From: Paramacrobiotus metropolitanus
Lineage: Eukaryota; Tardigrada; Eutardigrada; Parachela; Macrobiotidae
DNA: 64,000 nucleotides
Direction: 5' to 3'
Assembly (NCBI RefSeq): GCF_019649055.1
Contig: NW_026570284.1
Coordinates: 744,001 to 808,000 of the forward strand
In this document: positions 1 through 12,100 of the stretch, one piece after another
How the letters are laid out: every line of letters starts with the position of its first letter
Numbering within the stretch: position 1 is the stretch's first letter
Translations under genes and position numbers: made by a program
Notes under the pieces: model-generated
Told to the model about the DNA's origin: nothing
Database searches by the model: none
What the model saw: only the letters and a program-made list of their open reading frames with translations

Positions 1-223
1 CACTGAAGTGGAATATTTTTGCAGTTTTTTTAACGTCGTATTTCATATTGGTTGTTGATAACGAACAACAGTAAGGGCCATTTGGAAACCAACTTTGGAA
101 CAAGTTAAGTATAAATTGGTACACTGTGATCTCTGCAGGCAGAATCTTGTTTTTGGTCGACTGAGCAAGGAGCTGTGCGAAGCACGACAAATATACACAG
201 TCGATCATCGCTCAACAATCGGT

Positions 224-3200
224 ATGGCGAAAGAGAAGGACTGGCACTCCAGCAAGAGGATCCACAAACGGACGGCGTACCTGCTTGACCATCCTGACTC
301 TGAGATTCCGAGCGATATCACCTTCGTGGTGGGGGATGGATGCAGCGAACCCAAGAAGACCTTCAAATGCCACAAGTCAGTACATCGATCGTGTTGCAAA
401 TTTATGATCTGGAGATGATTCTTTGACAGTAACTCCTGGACCCCTGGTGAACATGTCTGGCGATCAGAATTTAGAGCTTAGTGATTTTAAATTTTCAACT
501 TTTCGTGTTTGGCTACCCGGAATTCTGCGTTCGGTCAACCGGTCAGCTAATAATGTGATTTGAGTGATTTCCAAATTCCTGTTGTCTGCTCTTTTGCAAC
601 TTTTGCAGTTTTACGCTCACTACGCTGTATAGTATGTAAGGTTTGGGCACCGTTTTCCTTTGCAGATTCATCTTGGCGCTGGTTAGTTCCGTGTTCCAAG
701 CTATGTTTTATGGGAATTTCGAGCAAGTCGAAGTCATTGAATTACCCGATATTTCGCCATTGGCTTTCGACTATATGCTGCAGTAAGTCTGATTCTTTGT
801 ACATAATAGTACTTGTTACTCGTACAACTGCGTAATTACGTATTGTACATGTAGACCATAACTTATAGTCTTATGGTTAAAATTATTATTATTATTAAAA
901 CCATCTGTATTGTATCTAACTTGTAAATACTGTATATAATCAAATTGAAACGCAGAAAAAACTACAAAGCCCATCTCACAATAAATGCTGTTAGCCAGAG
1001 AAAATGGCAGCATGGGCTGCACTCACTATAATATACTGTGACACAGTAGCGCGCTGCGATATTTTTCGGCATTTTTGAATGCTGTCTGCATGTATATTAG
1101 AAAGGATGCGCAGAGTCAAAACGCGGACTTACTTACAACGTTTTTACCCTTGACATACAGACATCGAACGCAAAACCGCGCCCGTTTATAGGTCTTGCAT
1201 GTAAGTATGTACGGGCTAAACTCGACCGCATGCGCACAACTGTTACGACACACGGACTGACAATTTACTGTATGCGTGCTGACATTGTTCTACTAATTCG
1301 CAAAATTGTATCATTACATTTTATAAAATTGTATCATTACTTTTGAAAAGTTAATGCCATATAATCTGTTGGAGAACACCAAAACAAGGTCGATTGGGTA
1401 CATCTGCGCACTATTCTTTTAAGCTAAAATAAATGAAAGAAATACGGTAAACAATATTTCTGGGTAGCCAGAACAAAGCGGGAACCCGCCACGCGGTTAA
1501 GCAGAGTATACAATTTGCTGTCATAAATACAGACGAAACATCAAAAGTGAGGTTATTCGAACAAAATAAATCATTCCAGCTCATACATTGCTGAATTGAC
1601 ATGATAATAAAATAAATTCTGGCTTACCATGGAAGGCTGTACAGCAGTATAAATCGTAGTCGGATATGAAATCAGGTTAAGAACTCAAGCACAGTACGCA
1701 GTAAACTTCAAACAGCACCAACAGCTGGGTAGCCAGCCAGCAGGGTTCCCTGCGATACGATGGCAGCTATTCACGACAAGTATACCACAAATCGTTAGAG
1801 ACAGCCACAAGGATTTGTGAACCTTTGGCAAGCTCCGATTCAGTTTGTAGTACGCCAGTCAGGTGCAATAGGATATAAAATTAAATTCAAAGATAATCAG
1901 AAAACACACATTCAGTAAACAGAGGCGCACCTCGCAAAACACTGATACTGCTCAGGCTAATCTGGATTCCCAGAACTCAACTTCCAAAAGTCTCAGAGAT
2001 CATGGGACCTACCGCTCTGCAATGCGTCACTGTCAACATTGCTGGACGTTTTTCGTGACGATGAAATTAACAGAGCTCGTCTCCTTGCTCAATCTAAACC
2101 GGAAGCCGGCATCTGGTTAAATGCGCTGCCTTCGGCACACATTGGAAACCTCCTCGATGACGATACATTAAAGATTTCAGTTGGTCTAAGGCTGGGCGCA
2201 GTAATCTGTGAAGCACACTCATGTGCAAAATGCCGCAAACCAGTCGACGTTTATGGTCACCACGGACTGTCATGCTCCTTCTCTGCAGGTAGACACGCTC
2301 GCCATGGCGGGCTAAACAGTATTGTCTGCCGATCATTAGTTTCGGCGGGCATCCCAGCGAAGCTCGAGCCCCGCGGCACATCCCACACGTCCGATCGTCG
2401 CCCGGACGGGTGCACGACGTTCGCCTGGAAACGTGGCATGTGTTTAGCCTGGGACGTCACTTGCGTCGACACTGTTGCCCCATCGCATATCAAGTCCACT
2501 TCGGCATCCGCGGGATCCGCCGCTGCCCAAGCCGAAGACAGGAAGACCAGTCTGTACGCGTACCTCGATGGTAGATACATTTTCGCGCCGTTAGCCTTCG
2601 AAACACTCGGACCATGGGGCAAGTCGGCATCCGCTCTAGTGAAGGAAATCGGCAAGCGACTGCAGCAGCACACTGGTGAACCTCGATCACATGAATTTCT
2701 ACGCCAGCGTCTGTCTATCGAAATTCAACGGGGAAATGCGGTGTCCGTTTTTTGGAACTATGGATGTAACGGACAACTTAAGAGAAATTTTTCTGTTATA
2801 ATTATTCTTGGTTTATTAACAAAATTTGCAGTGTGACTGGCTTGTGCTAATAAAGACACATTCCCAGAACACATGCTTTCCTGCACTATAGATGCACATG
2901 CAGCGCATCAGTTTTCTATTTCTCATTTCAACAACAAACAAGAAGGCAAGAACTAAAAAAAACTTAAAAAAAGACGGAAAACCCTGTCGTTTTACTGTTT
3001 AACCGTCGCTGTCAGCCCAAAGTATGGAGAAACGATCACGTGGTTTTGAATTTTGCTATTGGCGGTGGGCAGCCTCGATCTAACTCAGAATTCTGACCCA
3101 CCAATAAAAATCGCGGAAATGCGAAGTTTGTAAGTACCTGGGCGTCGCTTAGACCCGTTACAAGGTACGCCCATGTTCGTAACGGTTTTCGTCGACGCCC

Positions 3201-5024
3201 ACCGACAGACATCGAGCGAAAAGCGACTTACAACGAAGCCCAGCCAATTGGAACTTGACACGCCTATTTCTCGCTTCGATGTAAGTCGCTGATGCTCGAT
3301 GTAAGTCCGCGTTTTGACTCTGCGCATCCTCTGGATTATAGCGTGACTTTGTACAAAGATGGGCTTGTGTGTTCAGTATTGTACATACTTATAATTGATC
3401 GTGAAAACTCACGTACACGATTACATCTGCTATTTGAATCTTTTATTCAGCGGTGCCGTTTGCTGCGGCTTAAGGAATCTTAGAATTTGACCAGGTTTCA
3501 AAATGTCCAGGTATGCATATGCTGATGATTGGACTTTCGCGGACTCGGAGCCTTTAGCCAACGTCATGCAAACGTTGTATTGCGCCAAGAAGTATCTGAT
3601 CAGAAAATTGATGCGTGCGTGTCGTGATCATGTCCAGTCTCATGTTAATTATTCGGATGCAGCTGATGTAATGCAACAGGTATTCATGCACATTGCAGAC
3701 ATGCAGCAGTGCCCGTATAAGACTGCCTAAGGTCACCGACGCTGTTTTCGACGCTTGACCGTAGTGCGTGTGCAGTGCGATAGTTTCCTAGACTGTGTGC
3801 AGTATTTCTAATTGTGCGGTAGATTTCGACTGTGCAACAGCCAATAGCAGATGTGCATCCCTGTCTGTTTTGATCTTCCAGGCACGCCTTTTGGGAGAGG
3901 ATGATCTCGCAGAAATTGCTCTGGAAGAGATCCGTCGGTGTACATCTCTTTTCTTGGATACAGAGGAATTTCTATCTCTTCCTTTGGACTCAGTAAAAGA
4001 AATTCTGGATCAAAATAACTTGGATGCTTCTGAGCCGAAAATTTATCAAAGTGTTTGCCGGTAGAATTGTTTCCCGTGTTTATATTCGCTGTTGCATGAT
4101 AATTATCAAACAACGTGCCTGATGTTCACAGGTGGATCAAACATAACGTCCCATCTGAAACCACTACGCTGCGTGAGCGTTTTGGTTCATTATTTCGTTT
4201 GATCCGTTTTCCGGCGTTCACTCCTGTGGAATTATCGGATGGCCCAATAAAGGTACGATGCAGCTCATACTCGACTTCTTGCCCTCTTTTCAAGTACATT
4301 TAAAAAGCACAACTCACAAGCATGTTCGAGCGTTACATGGTTATCATTAGTTCATTACTGCATTGCCTTCTTACGTTAAAATGTTGTCACAACAGTAAAA
4401 CTTACAAGTTAGCTTATTCATTAACGCTTTCAGTTAATTTGCTTTGTTTGACAGGATGGCTTGTTGACGACCGATGAAGTGTACAATTTATTCCAGTACT
4501 ATTTTGCAACGCCAAAACCGGCCGTGCCTTTTCTGACAACGCCACGTAAGGCTCCGGCTGAAGGAGGCGTTTTGCAGTTTACATTGGACATCCCACGCAC
4601 TGATAGGGACGCCCTTGCTCATGAGACTTTCAATGACCATATTGCAATTAACCTGCGTCCCGATCTGGCTCCTGAATGTGTTGCATTCTTAGAGGAGATC
4701 GTTGGCGGCAATTATGCTCTGGAGTTTAGGGAATATCCCAATGAGCACAGCAAGGAGTGCACGCGTATTCCCCCGGTGGTGGTCCAAGAACGGAATCCCT
4801 TCTCGCATACCATTGAGGGAGCTTGCTGGTTGGAATGGACAATCAAAGGCGGAAAGGTGTGCAACTTAAATATCGCAGCATGGAGGGAGCCCACCGCTTA
4901 CCATAGTGCGGTTTTTGGTTTCGTTGACAATAAAGACGCCGTGGATATATTTACGGGCTTTGATCTATGGGACAACTTCTGTCCTGGAGGTCGCGCAATA
5001 AATTTCTTTTTGAGTGATTTTTGA
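224..5024 (+). CDS. BTB-BACK domain protein, tandem copy 1 (BTBD3/6-like)
   Basis: Six coding exons: 224-375, 666-782, 3511-3679, 3882-4060, 4132-4252, 4455-5024. All junctions are GT-AG, phases agree, and they give 435 aa. The start at 224 matches the start of the neighbouring paralog; the frame is open upstream to 95, so a longer N-terminus cannot be excluded. Exons 1-3 encode a BTB/POZ fold (SDITFVVGDG, then KFILALVSSVF, then the YCAKKYLIRKL helix); exons 4-6 begin with a BACK-like region (LFRLIRFPAFTP, YNLFQYYFATPKP). BTBD3/6 proteins are usually Cullin-3 substrate adaptors, so this role is inferred. In BTBD1/2/3/6 the BACK is followed by a PHR domain; here the last 170 residues do not look like PHR to me. 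Intron 2 (783-3510) is ten times the length of its counterpart in copy 2 because of inserted DNA. Confidence 0.86.
1103..3330. mobile_element. 2.2-kb insert with 30-bp perfect terminal inverted repeats, in intron 2 of BTB copy 1
   Basis: Positions 1103-1132 and 3301-3330 are exact reverse complements over 30 bp (the left arm begins AGGATGCGCAGAGTCAAAAC). An imperfect match runs about 10 bp further out on both sides. The motif GCGACTTACA or its complement recurs inside both ends (near 1125, 3222, 3282), and ACAGACATCGA recurs at about 1158 and 3205, which looks like subterminal repeats. The paralogous intron in copy 2 is only about 260 bp (6425-6683), so this stretch is best read as an insertion. 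I see no transposase and no clear target-site duplication, so a non-autonomous DNA transposon or a composite is inferred, not shown. Confidence 0.6.
2039..2836 (+). mobile_element. Non-LTR retrotransposon fragment: C-terminal zinc finger and restriction-like endonuclease
   Basis: An uninterrupted reading frame of about 265 aa without a credible promoter or full-length element. It carries a CxxC-x8-H-x4-C type finger (CAKCRKPVDVYGHHGLSC), then GRHARH, then RPDG followed 14 residues later by WDVTCVDT. This order of finger, basic pair, PD and D is what I know from the C-terminal end of R2/NeSL/CRE-type retrotransposons with a PD-(D/E)XK restriction-like endonuclease. The reverse transcriptase itself is absent upstream (783-2038 shows no such frame), so this is a 5'-truncated or fragmentary copy. 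It lies inside the inverted-repeat-bounded insert. Which clade it belongs to cannot be settled by eye. Confidence 0.65.
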
Positions 5025-5948
5025 TTATACAAAATGCGCATACTAATAGTTTGTTAATTTTTCTAAAACAGAAACAGAAAATTTGTTCGTTTCTTTATCG
5101 ATTACTTACTCTGTCTCGTCTGTATACAGTTTTCGCTCTTTTCAGTATGTACCGCCTTGTAAATGCGTTTGATTATCGTTGGGAAGAACACTTCTGAAAA
5201 AGGGGTGCAAAGAAGTCTCAGTTTTTTGTCGTGCAAACCGAGGCAAATTAACTTTGTCATGTGTTGCTAACTTGCTTCTGTGGACACATGTTATTACAGT
5301 AATTACTTTTGAGCTTCGAAGGTTACAATTTCTCGTGTCACACACGTACCCATGAGCCGGTACTACTCATGATTCTATAACGATATACTGTACATGTACT
5401 CTAATCGTAGATATTTAAGTTTAAAATAATAATAGCCATAATAAAAATTTGCGAAACGCTTTCAAGTCGCAGTGTGTAAAAATCCCAATAATGGACTTTA
5501 AACATGGATTACTGATACCAATACCGTGTAATAAGGTTTACCACTTTTTTAAATGATTTTTGTAAAGGATGATTTAAGTGAGCTGTTAAAAAAACGGTTA
5601 CGGTACCCGAGTGTACCGGAAATTGCAATAAAAATAATTCTTTGGAAAAGACAGCAAGCACTGAGTATGTACGCTGCAAAAGCGACTACCACCACGAGAT
5701 GGCAGCGCCTTACTGAAGAATTTGTTTTTGTTACAGTACAGCCTTGGAAAGCAGCGTGCTGAATGCTCATTTTCATTTTTTTTGTCATTTTGTGTTTTTT
5801 GCAAGCTTTTCCAAACTATCCAGCGACATTCTACGTTGCTAACCTTCAGGATTTTTGTGTTTTTCAAAGTTTTCATTATCCGTTTCGTCAGTTTGAAATT
5901 GTGGTATGTGCTGTGACTGCTGCGTTTGAGATTCCAGGAAACTGCAGA
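5025..5948. other. Intergenic spacer between the BTB paralogs
   Basis: About 920 bp separate the stop of copy 1 from the start of copy 2. It should contain the 3' UTR of copy 1 and the promoter and 5' UTR of copy 2. The open frame from 5763 to the ATG at 5949 is not conserved in copy 1 and is phenylalanine-rich, so I treat it as untranslated. No repeat or RNA gene is visible. Confidence 0.6.
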
Positions 5949-8746
5949 ATGGCTCAGCCATCCGGATTGCCAATTGAAAATGACAAGACTTGGCGCTCCA
6001 GCAAGAAACTCCACAAACGCACTGCGTATTTGCTTGATCATCCAGACTCGGAGATACCCAATGATATCACGTTCGTGGTGGGAGATGGTCGGGACGAACC
6101 TAAGAAGACGTTCAAGTGCCACAAGTGAGTTTTGTCTCCGTAAACATTCGGCTGTCTGTACTCTGCAGTAACTGTTTAGTGTTTACTATGAGCACGGCTT
6201 CGCAAAACTACAGTACTTCGTGATCATACTTATTTTTTTCATCGTTCATAAGTTAAACCACTGAACGTGAGTTCTGTATCCTTTAAGTTTTGCTTTCGAT
6301 GCAACAGGTTCATATTGGCGCTGGTTAGTTCGGTCTTTCATGCCATGTTCTATGGGAACTTTGAACAAGTTGAAGTTGTCGAACTGCCTGACATCACGCC
6401 ATTTGCTTTCGAACGTATGCTTCGGTAAGTGTGGATTCTGTGTGGTTTAAGTCATGCGTGGCATTTAGTAACTTACTTACTGGTTAATAACTTATCCCTT
6501 ATGTTGAAGAATCCTATTTTCTTGGGCTTTGCAACCTTTGCTGCTTAATCAGCCTTTATGACTGTAACCACTAACCAGTAACAGTACTTACCTACTACAT
6601 ACAACTTTATTCACCTGTGGTACAACGTGTTATACAATAATTATTAAAAACAACGATTAAATAATTATTATTACTTACATTAGGTTTGCATACGCTGATG
6701 AGTGGACTTTCGAGGACAGTGTGCCGTTGGTCGACATTCTTAGCACTTTGTACTGCGCAAAGAAATACCTAATCAGCAAGTTGTTGCGCGCCTGTCGAGA
6801 TCATGCGCAGTCTCGTGTGGTCGGTTCGGACCCTTCGGATCCCATTATCGCTATTGAGCAGGTATGCCATGTCTGATGATGCCTGCTCGACTGATAATAA
6901 GTTAAAAAAATTGAGTAGGCAAAAAATTGAAATGTTTTAGTTACTGACTTTTTAATAATGGCGGACCGTATTCTGTTGATTGATGTCCTGGAGAAGCTTT
7001 TCTGCTTCCCAAAAGTATTGCTTGTAGTAGTATATTGTTTTTAAACTGAAAATCAAATAATACTAACTATTAAGGACAATTTATTAATATTAATAATTTA
7101 ATATTGTTACTATTGCACAAGAGCAGACAACCGATTTTCGAAAGGGGCTTAGGTATGCAGCGTTCTCTAACGTTGCTGTCTGGTCGAAAGAACACCAAAG
7201 CAGAGAATCTGTTATCCATCCAGAACTGATTTTAAGAAATAGAAAAGAATTATTATTTAGTCAGCTTACCCTGGTCAACCATTTTCAGCGCAAACCAAAA
7301 AAAAACCAACAGTTTCCGCATTTGAAATATCGACATTAATTTTTTATGCACGATGGTAAGTCTTTCATTCGCATGGCAAATGTAGGCTCCCCGATCTCCT
7401 TGGTCGCCTTTCCTTTAGTTCATGTATAAGAACAAGTGCAGTTTTTTTGCTATTCTGATTCAGTCATTAGATTTTATCCTAAGTACATGTAGTGTTTTGT
7501 AGTCACGCTTTTTGGATGAGGAAGATCTCTCGGATCTTGCAGTTGCGGAAATCCGTTATTATACCCCTTGTATCCTACGTACTGCCGCTTTTCTGCAGCT
7601 TTCCTTAGAGTCGGTAAAGCAGATCCTGGAACACAACTGCCTAGACGCTACCGAACCGGAAATCTATCGAAGTGTTTGTCGGTAAAAACTTCTAACGCTG
7701 TGCTGCTTGTGCATTCAACACCTTTTTATGCCGAAATATGCTAAAACACGTTAAAAATTCTAGTTGGGTGAAGCGCAATATGGATTCTGGCACCGTTACT
7801 CTGCGTGAAGGTTTTGGATCGCTGTTATATCTAATTCGCTTTCCTTTGTTCACTCCTGTGCAGTTGGCGGAAGGACCAGTGGAGGTATGGTGCAGTTCAT
7901 TAGAATCAACAAGGTTAAGTAAAGTGACGGAAACCACCTTACTTCTTCTTCCACACCAGTATGCTTGTTTTGTCATGGATGGGAGGATTTTACAGTAAAC
8001 TCAGTAAAGTGTGGTACCTATAAAAGACACCAATAAGGGCGGAAGAAGAATTTAAAAGGTTTTTTTGTCTTATTTTTATCCTCTGTCATATATACAGACT
8101 AGCCGTTGTTATTATATTATTGCTGGGGGTCGGGTCTCCTTTTAACGTGATACACTTTTCGTTGGAACAGGATGGTGTGTTCTCTCTCGAAGAAGGATAT
8201 AATTTATTTAAGTACGCCTTCGCACCTTCCAAGCCTGCAGTGCCCTTTGCCACAGTATCCCGTACTTCACCTGCTGAAGCAGTCGATGTGCTGGAGTTTT
8301 CACTGGAAATTTCACGCTCTTCTCGGGAATCGGCACCATTGAGGGCTTGCAATCAGATCATTGAAATTAATCTACGCCCAGATCTGGCTCCGGGGTGTAT
8401 TGCCTTTTTGAAAGAAATCGTCGGCGGCGAATATTTTTTGCAGTTTGGGGCTTATCCTAACGAGCACAACAAACAGTGCACAAACGTTCCCCTCACTATT
8501 AAAGACCGGAATCCCCTGTCGTTTACTGTTAAAGGAGCTTGCTGGTTCGAGTGGGACATCGATGACGGCAAGGTGTGCAACTTAAAAATTGCTGCATGGA
8601 ACAAGCCCGCAGTCTGTCACAGTGCGGTGTTTGGTTTTATCGAAAATAGTGATTTTGTTGAAAAACTGTTTCATAGTTTCAGCGTATTGGACGAACATTA
8701 CGCGGGGCTTTGCGCTGTCGGCAAGTTTCGTTTTAATGACGACTGA
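5949..8746 (+). CDS. BTB-BACK domain protein, tandem copy 2 (BTBD3/6-like)
   Basis: Six exons: 5949-6124, 6308-6424, 6684-6861, 7503-7681, 7764-7884, 8171-8746; phases agree and give 448 aa. Exon lengths 2, 4 and 5 (117, 179, 121 nt) equal those of copy 1, and all intron phases are the same, so the two genes are a tandem duplication. BTB lies at about residues 38-140 (NDITFVVGDG, HKFILALVSSVF, LYCAKKYLISKLLRACRDH), a BACK-like region follows to about 270 (RWVKRNMDSGTVTLREGF, LIRFPLFTP). The last 175 residues (INLRPDLAPG, CWFEWDIDDGKVCNLKIAAW) match copy 1 closely and do not resemble the PHR domain normal for BTBD3/6. A ubiquitin-ligase adaptor role is inferred from BTB-BACK alone. Confidence 0.88.
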
Positions 8747-8778
8747 AAGGAATAGTTATTGCATACTGGTGCTTTGTC

Positions 8779-8846
8779 CATTATCATTAACATTTTCCTA
8801 TTTTCATCATTAACATTAACATTTTCCCATTATCATTAACATTTTC
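8779..8846. repeat. Short tandem repeats of TCATTAACATTTTCC
   Basis: Three to four imperfect copies of a unit containing CATTAACATTTTCC lie just after the stop of BTB copy 2, directly before a long palindrome that shares the AACATTTTCC core. The repeats therefore seem related in origin to the palindrome arms. Confidence 0.75.
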
Positions 8847-8903
8847 AGGTAACATTTTCCTTCTACAGATAAAATTTTTATCTGTATAAGGAAAATGTTA
8901 TCT
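8847..8903. repeat. 57-bp near-perfect palindrome between convergent genes
   Basis: Arms 8847-8874 and 8876-8903 are reverse complements at 26 of 28 positions around a single central base. On RNA of either strand this folds into a long hairpin. It sits between the stop of BTB copy 2 (8746, +) and the stop of SEC24 (9176, -), so it falls in or near both 3' UTRs. Possible readings are a terminator-like or 3'-end element, a short MITE, or an inverted duplication of the adjacent repeats. Confidence 0.85.
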
Positions 8904-9175
8904 GAGGATTTTGATTGTTTTGGTGATCTCCTCTGTACGTCGGCTGTTTTCTTAATTCCTTGAAAATTTCCTGGAAGGAATGATTTCACAAACGAGTTTT
9001 CATTGATACCGGGACATAATAACGGAATGGCCACTTTAAAAGCACTGCATGAACAGCAACATAAAATCATGGCGATCAATAAAAACAAAACTCACAACTA
9101 TCATTCTGAAAGGATTTGTTAAGTGCGCAACTCGTGCGCAGTGAAAATCATACATTTAAATAACTAATCCGGGCT

Positions 9176-12100
9176 TCACGATGCTTTGATTTTTTGACTA
9201 AGCTGGGTTAAAAATTCGTAATAAGCACTCGTGGACTCCAAGCGATCGTCATGTAAATACTGCAGGAATATCAGACGGTCTTTACTATCTTCTTTGATAA
9301 CCTAAAAAGACAAAACCAATAAATATAAATAGTACTTAGATATTAAAGATTTTGTAACTGCTTTTCTCAATAAAAGAATCGAGACTGGTTTACGCAACTT
9401 CACCTCTAAAACAGGATGTAGCGGTCGTGCGGCATATCGGCTCAGGACAAACGATCTGACACGCCGCGATGTTTCATTGTCCAACTCCGGTAACACAGTA
9501 TTTCGATCAATAATCTGCTCATACGTCAGACAATCGAACACATCGCGACAGAATTCTGAACTGACGCCCTTCCCCACATACAGGATCATGTGCAGGGCCG
9601 CCTCCAGTAAATACACTCCGCGCAGATCAATCTGTTCGTAGCTCAACTGGAGACGCGGCAGTTTCGGGATGCCTTCATCCGCATTCAAGAATTCCGTGGC
9701 ATGGAGAATATCATGCACGGGATAGAGGTGCGGATAGATGAGGATCATTTCTTCAAACAGTGGAGCTGCTTTTATGTGCAACAGGAAATATGTCCGCAAA
9801 TCCAGGGTGGTGCTCACGCCGATACGCAGGCCGAAATTCTTGAGCAATGCTTGAGTGAAGAGGGGTACGAGACGCAGGGAATAAGGGGACAGTAGCTGGT
9901 TGCCTTGATTCCGGGCCACCTGGGTGAAGGAGGATAATGCGTCTTCGCAGGCGTACACTACGCCGTCGCGCACTTCGGCCATGGGATGGGAAAGTGCTCG
10001 CTCCGCAGCTTGAAAAAAAGAAAAATTATTACCCTCTCAAGAATTATCGACACTCAAAAGCATTGCCCGTCCAATAAATTCAAGCATTCTCAGTCATGTA
10101 ATACTGTATTTCAGAATTCTGGGATGCCTATAGTATACGCTATACAGTACCAATAATCACATAAAAATAAAACATACCTGATCGTGAATACTTGTCATAC
10201 CATACAACAACGATGCCGTAAGGCGTTATTGTCAATGAGCGATATTACATTTTCAACCAGTATTCATATATTCAAAACCAGTACTATTATTATCTTATTA
10301 ACCAGTATTTATTATCTTATTACCAACAGAATTTTATAGCCCAAAAGAAACTAAACAAGGAACGGATACGCAATACCAAACTTACCAATTTTTCCGATAA
10401 AACAAGCAATCGCTTCTTGATCGGCGCATGCAAAAACATCACCGATGCTGTCAGTCACCGGACAGTGCAATGTATGGACACGAATGCGACGCTCCCCTGC
10501 AAAACAAATGGGAAAATTAACAGTTTTCAGCTTTGTCAACTTTGATAACAGAAACAGCCAGCTGTAAATTTCAATAATTTGTTGACACTAACGCACCTTT
10601 GCTGGAGGTGTACAGCAAAGCGGCCTGGAAACACACAGAGTTGGTGTGATTTAAAGTTTCGTCCAGTTTAATTTGGACGGCAAAACCCGCATCCGGATTA
10701 ATGTTGGGTAATGACAGTAGGTCCGTGGAGCGCACGAAGAAATTCCCATGGAACGTATGCATCGACAGGCCGTTGGTGCATCGTACCCGCATAACCGCCT
10801 CGAAACCAATCTTCCTCTGCAGGTAGCGTGTCAACTCCACTTCAAAGCGTTCCAGTTGTGCGGGATTTGTCACGGCGTTGTATCCTGGGTAATAATGGAC
10901 ACAACCGGCAGAATAGCGTGAAATGCCACCTATGAAAAGAAAATACATGTTGCATTCGCGCAGTAGCAGCATTCCAGAAAAAGCAAATTATAATTCTTGT
11001 ACATGTCTACTTATTCTACCTGAAAAGAGAACAGCCTGAATGTATACTGCGTGCAGAATGAACAATGTGTATAAAAAAATCAAAGAAGCGAAATCGATCA
11101 GATTTTAGTTTGAGCAACCTCTAAAAGTGTAGCAGCGTTAGTACATGAACGAAACTGAATTGGCTGATCAAAGCTACAATTCCAATTAACAGTTTGATTT
11201 TCTCCCTGCCACAAATCTAGTTAGTTACCGACACAATTTCGCAGCAGCCGGAGAAACAGGCCAATTCTTACCTAACGAGGCCAGATCCGAGTATTGCCCA
11301 GCCAATAAAAACAAATCTACAGTGACTTGATGCTCCGAGCACTCTAGCGCCAGTGTCTTGTAAAAGTCGGTGGCCGGTGTGAGGTTTTTTATGTCCTTGG
11401 CGGCGCGCATATTAGGATCTTCTCGCGCTTTCAGAGCGCCGGGCCCGATCGTCGGTAAGCCCGTCTGCATGACGGTAATACGACCACCCGTCGGAGTAAG
11501 CAGTTTATAACCAGCTTGGATCGCCGCACCCGTACAAGAATGCGTATCCCGCTGTGTGCGGAACATTCCCGGCAAACGATTTAACAGTTCCCGAATCGCT
11601 GATATGTTTTCGTGGAGGCGGATCAGTATTCCATCAGTCGTTGGGAGGAAAACATCTGTCGGAACAAAGCAAAATAGTGCAGCGTGCCGCGTAGAAAATA
11701 TGACCATCGCAAATTTACTATTTCAATCGTATTTAAATGGAAAATAGACGCTGTACATTCGACAACTTCAGGATGTACTGCTTAGATTTATTCATAAAAA
11801 AGGCTATGACTAAAAAAGGCTAAAGACTGTTGTTAAACTGATGTGCAATAAAGCAAATAAATTACCCTCGATGTCCGCTACCGTTAACATTCTCCAATCC
11901 GACTCCAGTTGGAAAAAATGTATAGCACTATCGAAAGCGATAAAGGCAATCTGCGTCCGCGCATCACCAGGTAGTCGCTCCAAACATGTTGATAATCTTT
12001 CACAAAACGATTCCAAATACCGACTTTCGATAGCGTTGAAGGATATATCAAGAAGAAATACATAAATCGCTGGTTGAGGAGGACGGAGCTGCACAAACAA

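Noticed and set aside
5763-5948. N-terminal extension of BTB copy 2 by about 62 codons
   Set aside because: Phe-rich and without a counterpart in copy 1; the ATG at 5949 aligns with the copy 1 start in sequence and intron distance.
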